Positions 16,542-25,263 are shown, counted from the first letter of the stretch. The stretch: DNA of 64,000 nt from Actinomycetota bacterium (GCA_023379675.1 JAMCPL010000030.1:1-64000), one strand, 5' to 3'. Notes: generated from the sequence alone by a model not told the origin. Translations and numbers: made by a program.

Positions 16542-17651
16542 ATGAAGATATTCGATACGTCCAGACAGTCTGTAGTGGATTTCACGCCGTCAGTACCTGT
16601 AAAGATTTATTGCTGCGGGATCACGCCTTACGATGCTGCCCACATGGGCCATGCTGCGGTATACCTTACATTCGATATCGTGCGGCGCAGACTCGGGGAT
16701 ATGGGAGTCGAGACCAGATGCGTACGCAACGTTACTGATGTAGATGATGACATCCTCCGGAGGTCGAGAGAGCTTGGAGTGCACTACCTGGATCTCGCCG
16801 CTGAGGAGATGCACCGTTTTGACAAGGACATGTCGGCCTTGGGGCTGCTCCCTCCTACTTCGGAGCCGAGGGCCACATCTGCTATACCGATGATTCTGAA
16901 CCTGGTGGACAGGGTGCTGGAGAACGGGCATGCTTATCGAGCGGACGGTTCCGTATATTTCGACGTATCTTCCTTCCCGGGTTTTGGTAAAATTTCGCAC
17001 TTCGGTCGTAATGAAATGATGGAACTCTCAGCGCAACGCGGTGGTCATGTGGACGATCCTGCAAAGAGGGATCCGCTGGACTTCGTTCTGTGGCAACCTT
17101 CAATGCCTGGTGAGCCGGAGTGGGAGTCCCGGTGGGGCCCAGGGCGTCCAGGGTGGCATATCGAGTGTTCCGCCCTTGCGTTGCGTGAGCTTGGAACGGT
17201 GGATCTGCATGGTGGAGGTAGTGATCTGATTTTCCCGCATCACGAGTGCGAGAGTGCTCAGGCTGAGGCTGCAACGGGTAGCCCTTTCTGCAAGTACTGG
17301 ATGCATGTTGGAATGGTCGGGCTGGATGGCGTGAAGATGTCCAAGTCACTTGGCAACCTTGTCTTTGTCCACGATCTTCTCGAGCAGTGGGATCCCATGG
17401 TCATACGCCTGGCGGTGATCTCCAACCATTACAGGTCGGATTGGGATTGGAATGATCAAATGCTGGAGGAGGCCACCGAACGGCTGGACCGGTGGAGAAG
17501 TGCCGGTGAGGGAGACCTGGGAATCGAGGAGGTGCGTGACTGCCTTGACAACGATTTGGATGTGCCTGGCGCCGTAGAGGCCCTGGACCGCGCAGCAAGA
17601 TCAGGTGGCGTGTCAGTGCCTGCCGCCAGGCTGCTCGGGGTGAACTATTAG
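16542..17651 (+). CDS. mshC: L-cysteine:1D-myo-inositol 2-amino-2-deoxy-alpha-D-glucopyranoside ligase
   Basis: MshC joins cysteine to GlcN-Ins with ATP in mycothiol biosynthesis, the thiol buffer of actinobacteria. The product is 369 residues, shorter than a cysteinyl-tRNA synthetase because the anticodon-binding end is missing. Visible are YCCGITPYDAAHMGHAAVY (a Zn-ligand Cys and a HIGH-like site), a Zn-site block WHIECSALALREL with GGGSDLIFPHHECESAQ, and KMSKSLGN. GITPYDAAH is characteristic of MshC rather than CysS. It lies 47 bp upstream of thrS. A TAGACT 9 nt before the ATG may be its -10 element. Confidence 0.9.
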   Translation: MKIFDTSRQSVVDFTPSVPVKIYCCGITPYDAAHMGHAAVYLTFDIVRRRLGDMGVETRCVRNVTDVDDDILRRSRELGVHYLDLAAEEMHRFDKDMSALGLLPPTSEPRATSAIPMILNLVDRVLENGHAYRADGSVYFDVSSFPGFGKISHFGRNEMMELSAQRGGHVDDPAKRDPLDFVLWQPSMPGEPEWESRWGPGRPGWHIECSALALRELGTVDLHGGGSDLIFPHHECESAQAEAATGSPFCKYWMHVGMVGLDGVKMSKSLGNLVFVHDLLEQWDPMVIRLAVISNHYRSDWDWNDQMLEEATERLDRWRSAGEGDLGIEEVRDCLDNDLDVPGAVEALDRAARSGGVSVPAARLLGVNY

Positions 17652-17698
17652 GGATCATGTTTCACGCTGCCTGCGCGATCACGTAGGATGGTGCAGGT

Positions 17699-19753
17699 AT
17701 GGAGAGCGATGAGAGCAGGACCGGAGACATGGTTACAGTAGACGTAGAAGGCGTCGGTGTAGTATCGCTGCATAGGGGCAGCACCATCAAGGATTTGCCA
17801 GTGGTAGCGGAGATGCTGGCGCGGCCTGATAGTGGGGAGGGTGGTACGCCGGTGGCGGTGGCGGTGAATGGAGAGTTGCGCGACCTCTCCGCCTCGTTGG
17901 AGAGTGACGCTGCAGTACGGATAGTCACCGGTGCTTCAGACGCGGGGAGGTCAGTGATCCGCCACTCGACTGCTCACGTGATGGCACAGGCAGTGCGGGA
18001 TTTGTGGCCAGGTACCAGGTATGCTATAGGGCCGTCCACGGAAGACGGGTTCTACTATGACTTCGAATTACCCGGTGGATTGCATTTCACCGATACAGAC
18101 CTGGAGAGGATCGAGAAGCGGATGCGGGAGATAGTGGCGGAGGGCCAGCCATTTGTGAGAGAAGAACACGGCATAGCTGAAGGATTGTCGATTTTTGATG
18201 ACCAGCCTTACAAGGTGGAGATAATCGAGGCACTGGCTGGCGAAACAGCAGGGAGGGTGGCAGGTGAAGGCGAAGCTGGCGGTGAGGCATCCAACGCCAT
18301 AGCCGGCGAGGGACCGATGGTGAGTGTGTATCGCAATACGGGGAGCAGTGCCAGCTTTGTCGACCTCTGCCGGGGTCCTCACGTGCCTTCCACTGGCTAC
18401 CTGGACCATTTCAAGCTTCTCAAGGTGGCGGGCTCCTACTGGCGTGGAGACGAGAAGCGCCCGCAGCTGCAGCGTATTTATGGTACTGCCTGGGAGTCGG
18501 AGGAGGCCCTTTCTGCTTACCTGAAAAGGCTGGAGGAAGCGGAGATGCGGGACCACCGGAAACTAGGGACCGACCTGGATCTTTTCCATTTCCCGTCTGA
18601 AATAGGCGGTGGACTTCCTGTATTCCACCCGAAGGGTGCGATGATCCGTACCATTCTGGAGGATTTTGCCCGTAAGGAGCACCTAGGAGCTGGCTACCTG
18701 CCGGTATGGACTCCACACGTGGCCCGGTCCACGCTTTACGAAAAGTCAGGACATCTTGCGTGGTACGCCGACAACATGTATCCCCCCATGGAGATGGAAG
18801 GCGCCGAATACCGGCTGAAGCCGATGAACTGCCCGATGCATATTCTGGTATATGCCAATAAATCCCGTTCCTACCGGGAACTCCCTATGAGGCTGTTCGA
18901 ACTGGGAACGGTGTATCGCTTCGAGCGTTCGGGCGTGCTGCATGGATTGGCGCGTGTCAGGGGACTTACCCAGGACGATGCCCATATCTTTTGCACCCCG
19001 GAGCAACTTCACGGCGAGTTGGAGACCCTAGTGGCGTTTGTGCTCGAAGTGCTCAAGACTTTCGGATTCGATGATTTCGAGGCGGAGCTGTCCACCCGCC
19101 CTGACAAGTTTGTGGGTGAGGTGGCTGACTGGGATCTTGCCACGGACGCGCTGGCAGGGGCGTTGTCGGCTGCGAAAATATCTTACAGGGTTGCTGAGGG
19201 TGAGGGAGCGTTCTATGCCCCTAAGATCGACATCCATCTCACTGACGCAATAGGTAGGCGCTGGCAGGTTTCCACCTTGCAGGTGGATTTGCAATTACCT
19301 GCCAGGTTCGGACTGTCGTATATAGGAACCGACAACGAAAGGCATCAGCCCTATATGGTGCACAGGGCGTTGTTTGGCTCGGTGGAGCGCTTTATGGCTC
19401 TGCTGATAGAGCACTACGCCGGCGCGCTTCCCGTGTGGCTCGCTCCCGTTCAAGTACTGGTGGTTCCAGTGGGCACCAGCCATGAGAACTACGGCCAGGA
19501 GGTTTCCGGCCGCCTTGCGGCGGCAGGTCTCAGGGTGGAGATGCGGCAAGCCGACGAGCCTCTCGGCGCCAGGATCAGGAAGGGAAAGCTGGAGAAGGTT
19601 CCATACATCCTGGTCGTAGGAGATGAGGACATCCAATCCCATACAGCCGGCGTGAACAGGCGGGGATCGTCCAAGCCTCAAAGGGGCGTCAAGATCGAAG
19701 ACTTCATTGCAGAGGCTGCTGATCAAGTGGTGCGCCGGAGCAGCGAACTGTGA
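17699..19753 (+). CDS. thrS: Threonyl-tRNA synthetase
   Basis: Cytoplasmic class II synthetase, 684 residues, that charges tRNA-Thr. It has an N-terminal TGS domain (about 10-80), the editing domain with HSTAHVMAQAV (HxxxH metal site) and CRGPHVPSTG, then the catalytic core (FHPKGAMIRTILEDF; MNCPMHILVYANKSRSYRELPMR with the Zn Cys; RVRGLTQDDAHIFC) and the anticodon-binding domain from about residue 575. A glycine-rich insertion of about 25 residues lies in the editing domain near residue 190. TAGGAT sits 9 nt before the start. Confidence 0.95.
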   Translation: MESDESRTGDMVTVDVEGVGVVSLHRGSTIKDLPVVAEMLARPDSGEGGTPVAVAVNGELRDLSASLESDAAVRIVTGASDAGRSVIRHSTAHVMAQAVRDLWPGTRYAIGPSTEDGFYYDFELPGGLHFTDTDLERIEKRMREIVAEGQPFVREEHGIAEGLSIFDDQPYKVEIIEALAGETAGRVAGEGEAGGEASNAIAGEGPMVSVYRNTGSSASFVDLCRGPHVPSTGYLDHFKLLKVAGSYWRGDEKRPQLQRIYGTAWESEEALSAYLKRLEEAEMRDHRKLGTDLDLFHFPSEIGGGLPVFHPKGAMIRTILEDFARKEHLGAGYLPVWTPHVARSTLYEKSGHLAWYADNMYPPMEMEGAEYRLKPMNCPMHILVYANKSRSYRELPMRLFELGTVYRFERSGVLHGLARVRGLTQDDAHIFCTPEQLHGELETLVAFVLEVLKTFGFDDFEAELSTRPDKFVGEVADWDLATDALAGALSAAKISYRVAEGEGAFYAPKIDIHLTDAIGRRWQVSTLQVDLQLPARFGLSYIGTDNERHQPYMVHRALFGSVERFMALLIEHYAGALPVWLAPVQVLVVPVGTSHENYGQEVSGRLAAAGLRVEMRQADEPLGARIRKGKLEKVPYILVVGDEDIQSHTAGVNRRGSSKPQRGVKIEDFIAEAADQVVRRSSEL

Positions 19754-19797
19754 GCTCAAGTGCGTACGGAAACACTTCCTGCGAGCGAATGTGCCTG

Positions 19798-19959
19798 GAG
19801 GCTCAGCGGATAGGCAGCTTGGATCAGGGAGTCGTTCATCCGGGCGAGCGGTGCAAGGCGAAGGAGGAAGGGCCGGCTTCCGTGCATGGACAACGACGGC
19901 AACACAGCAATGCGAAGCCAGGGGGACGGCAAGCCCGAGATGCCTATCCGCTGAGCCTC
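19798..19959. mobile_element. MITE-like element with 19-bp inverted termini
   Basis: The 162-bp segment begins with GAGGCTCAGCGGATAGGCA and ends with its exact reverse complement at 19941-19959. It contains no plausible gene. Its right-hand 59 bp recur at 63365-63423 with three mismatches. Such short non-coding elements with inverted ends are usually moved by a transposase encoded elsewhere. No clear target duplication is seen. Confidence 0.6.
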
Positions 19960-20065
19960 TTGGGTGGCCTGGCACCAGACCAGGCTGATGGACTGTCCGG
20001 GCACCGGTGCGGATGAGATCCGTTGTGGTCAAGAGATGGGCTTGTAGGCGAGGTGGCTGTATTTG

Positions 20066-20587
20066 ATGCATGATTTCGACGTGTTGTGGGCAGGCTGGCG
20101 TTTGGATTATGTGAGCGGCGTGGCCGGAGAGTCGCATCCTAGCGTGGAGCCGAAGGGATGCGTGATGTGCGCTCTTGCATCCGTCGAGGTTCCCTCGCCG
20201 GACAATGGGGTCATCTGGTCGTCCGGTCTTGTGACCGTCGCATTGAATGCCTATCCTTATGCCAGCGGGCATCTGCTGATCCTTCCCAACCGCCATACTG
20301 CTGATCTGACCACTCTGGAGGGAGACGAGCCGATGGACCTGTTCAACGCCTGTGTAGATGCGGTAGCCGCAATCGGGAAGTCCTATGCCCCTGACGCGGT
20401 CAATTTTGGAGCGAATCTGGGCAGGGCTGCTGGAGCCGGCATACCTGAGCACCTCCATTTCCATGCTTTGCCACGCTGGTCGGGAGATACCAACTTCATG
20501 ACGTCAATAGCTGGTACAAGGGTAATTCCAGAAGCCCTCAATGTTTCCTGGGCCAAGCTGCACGATGCCTGGCCGGCCAAGGCATGA
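20066..20587 (+). CDS. HIT-family hydrolase/phosphorylase
   Basis: The 173-residue protein ends in the histidine triad block PEHLHFHALPRWSGD (HxHxH), whose middle His attacks the alpha-phosphate of a nucleotide. The N-terminal CVMCALASVE, followed by a downstream His (PNRHTADL), forms the Zn-binding-like part of the Ap4A phosphorylase-like branch. It probably acts on dinucleoside polyphosphates or AMP conjugates. ATG 20066 was chosen over the TTG one codon earlier. In many actinobacteria a similar gene lies between thrS and pgsA; here a K+ channel gene follows. Confidence 0.82.
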   Translation: MHDFDVLWAGWRLDYVSGVAGESHPSVEPKGCVMCALASVEVPSPDNGVIWSSGLVTVALNAYPYASGHLLILPNRHTADLTTLEGDEPMDLFNACVDAVAAIGKSYAPDAVNFGANLGRAAGAGIPEHLHFHALPRWSGDTNFMTSIAGTRVIPEALNVSWAKLHDAWPAKA

Positions 20588-20669
20588 ACGGTTCGCTGAG
20601 AGAACTCATCGGTTTGCCGGATCCTTCACAGCCGGCCTACACGGGTGGCTCGCAAGGGTAGCCTGTATC

Positions 20670-20675
20670 TATACT
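20670..20675 (+). promoter_or_regulatory. -10 element of the K+ channel gene
   Basis: TATACT is followed by exactly 6 nt and an in-frame GTG at 20682. This supports both a leaderless transcript and the choice of that start. Confidence 0.55.
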
Positions 20676-20681
20676 GGGTGT

Positions 20682-21719
20682 GTGGATGTATCCCGTCGTC
20701 ATGAAACCACCAGGAAGTTGCAGATTGGTGTTTCCGGGCTGATCCTGGTGGTGCTTGGCGGCACCGCAGGATATGTTGCATTCGGATACGGACTGTTGGA
20801 TGCCGTCTTCCAGACGGTGATTACGGTCACCACTGTAGGTTTCGGGGAGGTGCACAGGTTTGGCGATGGTGAGAAGGTGTTTACAATTTTGCTGATCCTG
20901 TTCGGAGTAGGTATGGCCGCTTATACCTTCAGCGTGCTTGTTGAGACATTTGTTGAAGGATACCTGAGCGATGCTTTAGGGAGGCGCAAGATGGAGAACC
21001 AGATAAGGTCGATGAGAGAGCATATCATTATTTGCGGCTGGGGAAGGGTGGGACGGGCGATCGCGAGGCACCTGGCGAGGGAGCATTCCGGCATGGTGGT
21101 GATAGATAGGTCGGCGGAGAGGGTTTCCGCTATAGACATACCCTACGTACAGGGCGATGCCACCGATGAAGCGGTGCTGCGTGCGGCAGGCATAGAGCGT
21201 GCTCGCGTACTGGTCACAGCCCTCAATGCTGATGCAGAGAACCTCTATGTAACTCTTACCGCCCGATCGATGTGTCCGAAATTGTTTGTCGTGGCCAGAG
21301 CTGGTTGTACTCCTGCGATCACCAAGCTGATGCAGGCTGGGGCCGATCGCGTTGTGGATCCTCAAGATATTGGCGGTGCTCGTATGGCTGCATTGGCAGT
21401 GCAGCCTCATGTGGCGGAGTTCCTTGATGTGGTGATGCACGACAGCAACCTCGAGTTTCGCCTTGAACAGATCGAAGTTCCTGTCGGGTCTGCCCTCGCA
21501 GGCCAGACCCTTAGCAGTGCCCGTATCCACGATCGCACGGGTACCCTTGTGCTTGCCATGCGCGAGCCGGGCAAGGAGTTCCGTACCAATCCCTCGTCCC
21601 AGGCTGAGATCGTAGGAGGTGAAGTGCTCATTGTGATAGGGGGCACCGACCAGGTGGCATCTCTCAAAGAGCTTGCTTCAAAGAGAGAATCCCCGGACGG
21701 AGTGTCCGCAACATACTGA
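20682..21719 (+). CDS. Two-helix K+ channel with RCK/TrkA-N domain (TVGFG filter)
   Basis: Inner-membrane ion channel of 346 residues. Two membrane helices (GLILVVLGGTAGYVAFGYG and FTILLILFGVGMAAYTFSVL) flank a pore loop TVITVTTVGFGEV, a variant of the K+ filter TVGYG. A cytoplasmic RCK domain follows with Rossmann motif IIICGWGRVGRAIARHL, and then a TrkA-C-like part. NAD(H) or Ca2+ binding to RCK commonly gates such channels. The reading frame is open 47 codons upstream inside the HIT gene, but the GTG at 20682 fits both the domain start and the promoter. Confidence 0.85.
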   Translation: MDVSRRHETTRKLQIGVSGLILVVLGGTAGYVAFGYGLLDAVFQTVITVTTVGFGEVHRFGDGEKVFTILLILFGVGMAAYTFSVLVETFVEGYLSDALGRRKMENQIRSMREHIIICGWGRVGRAIARHLAREHSGMVVIDRSAERVSAIDIPYVQGDATDEAVLRAAGIERARVLVTALNADAENLYVTLTARSMCPKLFVVARAGCTPAITKLMQAGADRVVDPQDIGGARMAALAVQPHVAEFLDVVMHDSNLEFRLEQIEVPVGSALAGQTLSSARIHDRTGTLVLAMREPGKEFRTNPSSQAEIVGGEVLIVIGGTDQVASLKELASKRESPDGVSATY

Positions 21720-21723
21720 TCCG

Positions 21724-22225
21724 AATTTACTTCCACGCGGGTAGCTGATCCCGTCTTTACGACGGCGGGAGGGTGACGGTAGAGGACGGGGGGGCTGAAC
21801 TGACTTCCACGCGGGTAGCTGATCCCGTCTTTACGACGGCGGGAGGGTGACGGTAGAGGATGGGGGGCTGAACTTACTTCCACGCGGGTAGCTGATCCCG
21901 TCCCCACCAGGGGAAACGATCGGTGCCTTGGGATTGTTCTGGCTACATGAGCCGGTGCGGCGCCTGGGTACCGAGTAGCTCGGACACCCGGCACTGGAGT
22001 GGGGTGGGGCGGGGTAGGAGCGGCGAGCATATCGAAGTTGTTCGTGGTCCTGGGTGTCCGAGAAGGCATCCGACCAAGAAAGGGACCGCCGTGAAGAAGT
22101 ACTATCAAACAAGGCCCACCTCGCGCGCAACTCCGGGCGGGTGACGCCGGAGAAGGCCAAGCTGGATTCCGTCGAGGCTGCTCGTGAGGCGGCGTCACAA
22201 CGACCGGGGGATTTCCGGGTGCGCC
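21724..22225. repeat. Tandem 75-bp units joined to an IS1634 3' end (copy A)
   Basis: ACTTCCACGCGGGTAGCTGA occurs at about 21729, 21804 and 21877. The first two units also carry a hairpin-forming CCCGTCTTTACGACGGCGGG. From the third unit to about 22045 the sequence matches the minus-strand 3' end of an IS1634-type gene, ending in the codons for TTNNFDML. About 250 bp recur almost identically from 22873. The remainder to 22225 holds no recognised gene. Confidence 0.65.
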
Positions 22226-22486
22226 TTATCCATATAGCTCGCTATGTGTGCCGATCAGTGCAAAGATCACTATTGAATCGCCCTTCATGACATACAAAGC
22301 TCGGATGTCGCCGTTAACGTTCATGCTCCAATACCCGGCAAACTTACCCTTAAGAGGATGAACACGCAGTCTCGGGTCTGCCGGATCGACGACGAACAGC
22401 CGGATCCGTTCATCAAATTGCTGTTGGAATGAGGCGGGCAGCTTCGCATACTGTTTTTTGAATCTGGGGAGATACTGGATTATCAC
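22226..22486 (-). CDS. RelE/ParE-superfamily toxin
   Basis: The 86-residue product has a RelE-type mRNA interferase/ParE fold: YLPRFKKQYAKLPASFQQQFDERIRLF, a basic middle (DPRLRVHPLKGKFAGYWSMNVNGDIRALY) and an end like IVIFALIGTHSELYG. This arrangement is usual for YafQ/RelE toxins that cleave mRNA on the ribosome. It starts at GTG, overlapping the TAG stop of the antitoxin gene by one base, so the two are coupled. The module sits between two copies of an IS-derived repeat. Confidence 0.82.
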   Translation of the reverse strand: MIIQYLPRFKKQYAKLPASFQQQFDERIRLFVVDPADPRLRVHPLKGKFAGYWSMNVNGDIRALYVMKGDSIVIFALIGTHSELYG

Positions 22487-22755
22487 TATTGCTTGAGGTC
22501 TGCCAAGAAGTCATCCACATTCTCGAAAGGCTTGCTTGCCTTGCCGGCATTGAGTTCGGATTCCACCTCTGCAATGAGTTCCTCCAAGTGCGGAGTCATC
22601 GGTTCGGGGGCATACAGTTCAATACGGCGTGTCGCAACTACCTGCCGCAAGTACGCGTTCACCAGGCTGCTCAATGTCAGTCCGGCGCTTCTTGCCACTT
22701 CCTGAGCAGCCTCCTTCACGTCCTTGTCCACCTTGATACTTATTACAGTATTCAT
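22486..22755 (-). CDS. RelB/DinJ-type antitoxin
   Basis: The 89-residue product starts at MNTVISIKVDKDVKEAAQEVARSAGLTLSSLVNAYLRQV, a ribbon-helix-helix DNA-binding domain of the RelB/DinJ type. A flexible acidic C-terminus (VESELNAGKASKPFENVDDFLADLKQ) would wrap the toxin. The longer frame upstream lacks family similarity. It precedes and overlaps the toxin gene. Together with its toxin it should repress its own promoter, as is usual for the family. Confidence 0.8.
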   Translation of the reverse strand: MNTVISIKVDKDVKEAAQEVARSAGLTLSSLVNAYLRQVVATRRIELYAPEPMTPHLEELIAEVESELNAGKASKPFENVDDFLADLKQ

Positions 22756-22872
22756 ACTACCAAGTATATACTTTATGGTATCAAGATGCGGGGCAGCAGT
22801 CGTGAAGCGAGCCGTAGTGATGGTGCTGCATTCCATCTCTCTCCTTTCCAACGTGAGGTACCAGGGGCAGTT

Positions 22873-23362
22873 AGGCTGAACTGACTTCCACGCGGGTAGC
22901 TGATCCCGTCTTTACGACGGCGGGAGGGTGACGGTAGAGGATGGGGGGCTGAACTTACTTCCACGCGGGTAGCTGATCCCGTCCCCACCAGGGGAAACGA
23001 TCGGTGCCTTGGGATTGTTCTGGCTACATGAGCCGGTGCGGCGCCTGGGTACCGAGTAGCTCGGACACCCGGCACTGGAGTGGGGTGGGGTGGGGTGGGA
23101 GTGGCGAGCATATCGAAGTTGTTTGTGGTCCCCGTCGTCACCTTCACAGCGTTGCGGGTGAGGGTGCCCAAGTGGTCGAGGAGTTCACGGAAACCGTACA
23201 CTTGGTCGCCATTGGCGTTGCGCTTTCTGGCGGCCCTGGTCCTCGCCCGGGCGAAGCGATAGCCGGTGCTACCGGGTTGTCGCGCACTGGTGGGGTTTCG
23301 TCGGTAAAAGTAAGAGGTGCGAGCGCTTCACGTAGGTGCCAGACCACATAGGCGGCCAGCAC
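22873..23362 (-). pseudogene. IS1634-family transposase C-terminal relic with 3' end (copy B)
   Basis: Read on the minus strand from 23362: MLAAYVVWHLREALAPLTFTDE, then after a frame change VYGFRELLDHLGTLTRNAVKV and TTGTTNNFDMLATPTP. This is the end of an IS1634-type transposase. The non-coding tail to 22873 repeats copy A (21.79-22.05 kb). The upstream 5' part of the gene is absent, and a short duplication of host sequence lies next to the break. Confidence 0.7.
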
Positions 23363-23399
23363 GCAGATGAATACATGCGCGCGTACCTAAGGCATTAAG

Positions 23400-23506
23400 G
23401 CGCCGTCAACGTATGCCGACGACTATCAGATGGTCTTCTCGTCTACTGGCGTATCGATGCCGTCTCGGCAATGCGCCGTCAACGTATGCCGACGACTATC
23501 AGATGG
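23400..23506. repeat. 36-bp direct repeat at a channel gene 3' end
   Basis: GCGCCGTCAACGTATGCCGA and the following 16 bases occur at 23400-23435 and 23471-23506. The second copy contains the last codons of the downstream-ending channel gene; the first is a displaced copy beside the IS1634 relic. Confidence 0.7.
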
Positions 23507-24438
23507 TCACCATCTGAGACGACCGGATCTGTGCCTACTCCCAGCGCTACACCGTGACTCATCGTCACCAGTCCGAGCACCAGATCGTTGTGCTCGCTCC
23601 TCACCGCGGACAGTTGCTTACCGATGTCACTCTGGTTTACCGGGACCTCCTGCAACTTGTATCCGTTCGAGTCCACCAGCCGCAACAACACTTCTGCCGC
23701 GTGCGGAGCCTCCAGGCTTTTGGCAAGGGTATGTCCCATCAGCTCGTCTCCTGAAACCGTGAGCTTGACGCCGAGATCGTCCAGAGCTCTGGCAATCTTT
23801 GCGGAGTCCGTCACGGCGATGATGGGAGTGGAAGGCGCAATATGCCTGACCAGGACAGCGGTGACCAGCACATCAGCATCTGAGTCTCCGGTAATGAGTA
23901 CTTGAGAGGCATCCTCAGGATGGCTTTTCCGCACGATGCCTTCGGAAGTAGGGCTGCCCTTTACCAGGTGCACCCTTCCTTCCAGCGGCCCGAGGTCGTC
24001 GTCACTTATGTCGGCAACCACTACGCACGGGGTACCTGAGCTATGCAATTCGTCGACTACGCGGTCGATGATGCGTCCATTACCATATATAACGACATAA
24101 CCTTTGGGTGGTAGTCTAAAGTCCAAACCGATCATTCTCCTTAAGCGGGCAGCGGTTGCCAATGCCGCCAGCAGAGCGAAGATCGCGCCAAACAGCGGTA
24201 TGGCGGTAAGCATGACACCAACAGCAATAATACGCCCAGCAGCATTGTGAGGTGTGACATCACCGTAGCCGACGGTGGTGGCCGTGGTGATCGCCCAATA
24301 TAGCCCTGTGCCCAATGACACATGTTGGGTGGCCGAGAAGAGGATGGCGCCGAGAATCGTAAAGAAGGCAGCGAGCAACAGCAGTGTCAACGCCTGGTGC
24401 CTGCGAACCTTGCCTATGAGAATCTGTATGAAAGGCAT
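23479..24438 (-). CDS. Two-helix K+ channel with RCK domain (TVGYG filter)
   Basis: Inner-membrane channel of 319 residues. One membrane helix (LTLLLLAAFFTILGAILF), a pore loop ITTATTVGYGDVTP with the canonical K+ selectivity filter and a second helix (IIAVGVMLTAIPLFGAIFALLAAL) are followed by an RCK domain with YVVIYGNGRIIDRVVDEL and a C-terminal ligand-sensing region. GNG replaces the usual GxGxxG, so nucleotide binding may be altered. The start at 24438 was chosen for the MPF-hydrophobic onset; TACAAT lies 9 nt upstream. The 3' end is part of a short duplication. Confidence 0.85.
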   Translation of the reverse strand: MPFIQILIGKVRRHQALTLLLLAAFFTILGAILFSATQHVSLGTGLYWAITTATTVGYGDVTPHNAAGRIIAVGVMLTAIPLFGAIFALLAALATAARLRRMIGLDFRLPPKGYVVIYGNGRIIDRVVDELHSSGTPCVVVADISDDDLGPLEGRVHLVKGSPTSEGIVRKSHPEDASQVLITGDSDADVLVTAVLVRHIAPSTPIIAVTDSAKIARALDDLGVKLTVSGDELMGHTLAKSLEAPHAAEVLLRLVDSNGYKLQEVPVNQSDIGKQLSAVRSEHNDLVLGLVTMSHGVALGVGTDPVVSDGDHLIVVGIR

Positions 24439-24629
24439 TATTTCTCGATTGTATCCGAGCATGCCGAGCGATTGGCTACAGCGCACGGACGGTCGCCATC
24501 AGGAGCGAGCATGGTGACCACAGGCACAGCTACATTAATCGTGGCCACAGCGCTGACGATGCCGGTGTTGTGGGACGAAAGTATGGCTATTACGCGCATC
24601 ACGACAGTATGACTATACACAGAGCACGT

Positions 24630-24651
24630 GCAACATGCTATCACATGTTGC
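24630..24651. terminator. Hairpin downstream of the cold-shock gene
   Basis: GCAACATG and CATGTTGC form an 8-bp stem with a 6-nt loop between the cold-shock gene and the channel gene, both on the minus strand. No clear T run follows, so the terminator call is tentative. Confidence 0.3.
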
Positions 24652-24715
24652 CTACATGTTCCTATCCGCCAACAAATGGGCTGCTATGCCGCCGTATTGT
24701 TGTACGCAAGTTTTC

Positions 24716-24919
24716 CTAGAGAGCGGTCACTTCCTCCGCCTGGGGACCCTTGGGACCCTCTTTTGTAGTGAACGACACCTGCTGGCCTTCATCCAGCGAA
24801 CGTCTGCCGGTACCTTGGATAGCTGAAAAATGTACGAAGACATCCTTTCCACCATCGTCGGGGGTGATGAACCCAAACCCCTTCTCAGCGTTGAACCACT
24901 TTACTTTACCGGTCACCAT
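24716..24919 (-). CDS. csp: Cold-shock protein (CspA family)
   Basis: A 67-residue single OB-fold protein that binds single-stranded nucleic acid and melts mRNA structure. The RNP motifs are KGFGFIT and VFVHFSAI, in the usual order, and the length is typical. The start ATG ([15 protein letters not shown]) is preceded by GAAAGGAG, so this gene is leadered, unlike many neighbours; cold-shock genes are often controlled through their 5' leader. Sequence up to 24991 in the same frame is leader, not protein. Confidence 0.92.
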   Translation of the reverse strand: MVTGKVKWFNAEKGFGFITPDDGGKDVFVHFSAIQGTGRRSLDEGQQVSFTTKEGPKGPQAEEVTAL

Positions 24920-25257
24920 GTTCCGGACTCCTTTCTTCAGGCACGTACTTATCCTGCAGAGACACCAAATAGGTAACCCGCATTCGACCATCTCCGTGAC
25001 ACAAAATGGCCGTCATTATTATCTGGGCTCGACATCAAGGTTGCAATACTGGATATCTTGCCATCAGCAACACTATAGCTTACCACTGGCCTTCGCGCTT
25101 GTCAAGACCAGTTGGCGCGGTAAGGGATTGCCTGGATATCGTTGGGCATGTTCATCGGAAGCAGGATCCAGGTTCTGTCGCGATTTGCGTCATCCCGTCC
25201 GGAGCTATTTCTTGGCTGGGGCTTCCCAGCTTCCTGGTAAGTGATACAGCCCTTGGT

Positions 25258-25263
25258 TACCAT
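25258..25263 (+). promoter_or_regulatory. -10 element of radA
   Basis: TACCAT is followed by 6 nt and the radA ATG at 25270. This supports a leaderless transcript and the short form of the protein. Confidence 0.5.

Noticed and set aside
16542-17651. Cysteinyl-tRNA synthetase
   Set aside because: The protein lacks the C-terminal anticodon domain and has GITPYDAAH and MshC-like blocks, so the mycothiol ligase is the better call.
19295-20464. 389-codon minus-strand frame across thrS, the MITE and the HIT gene
   Set aside because: It is antisense to two firm genes and passes through a mobile element.
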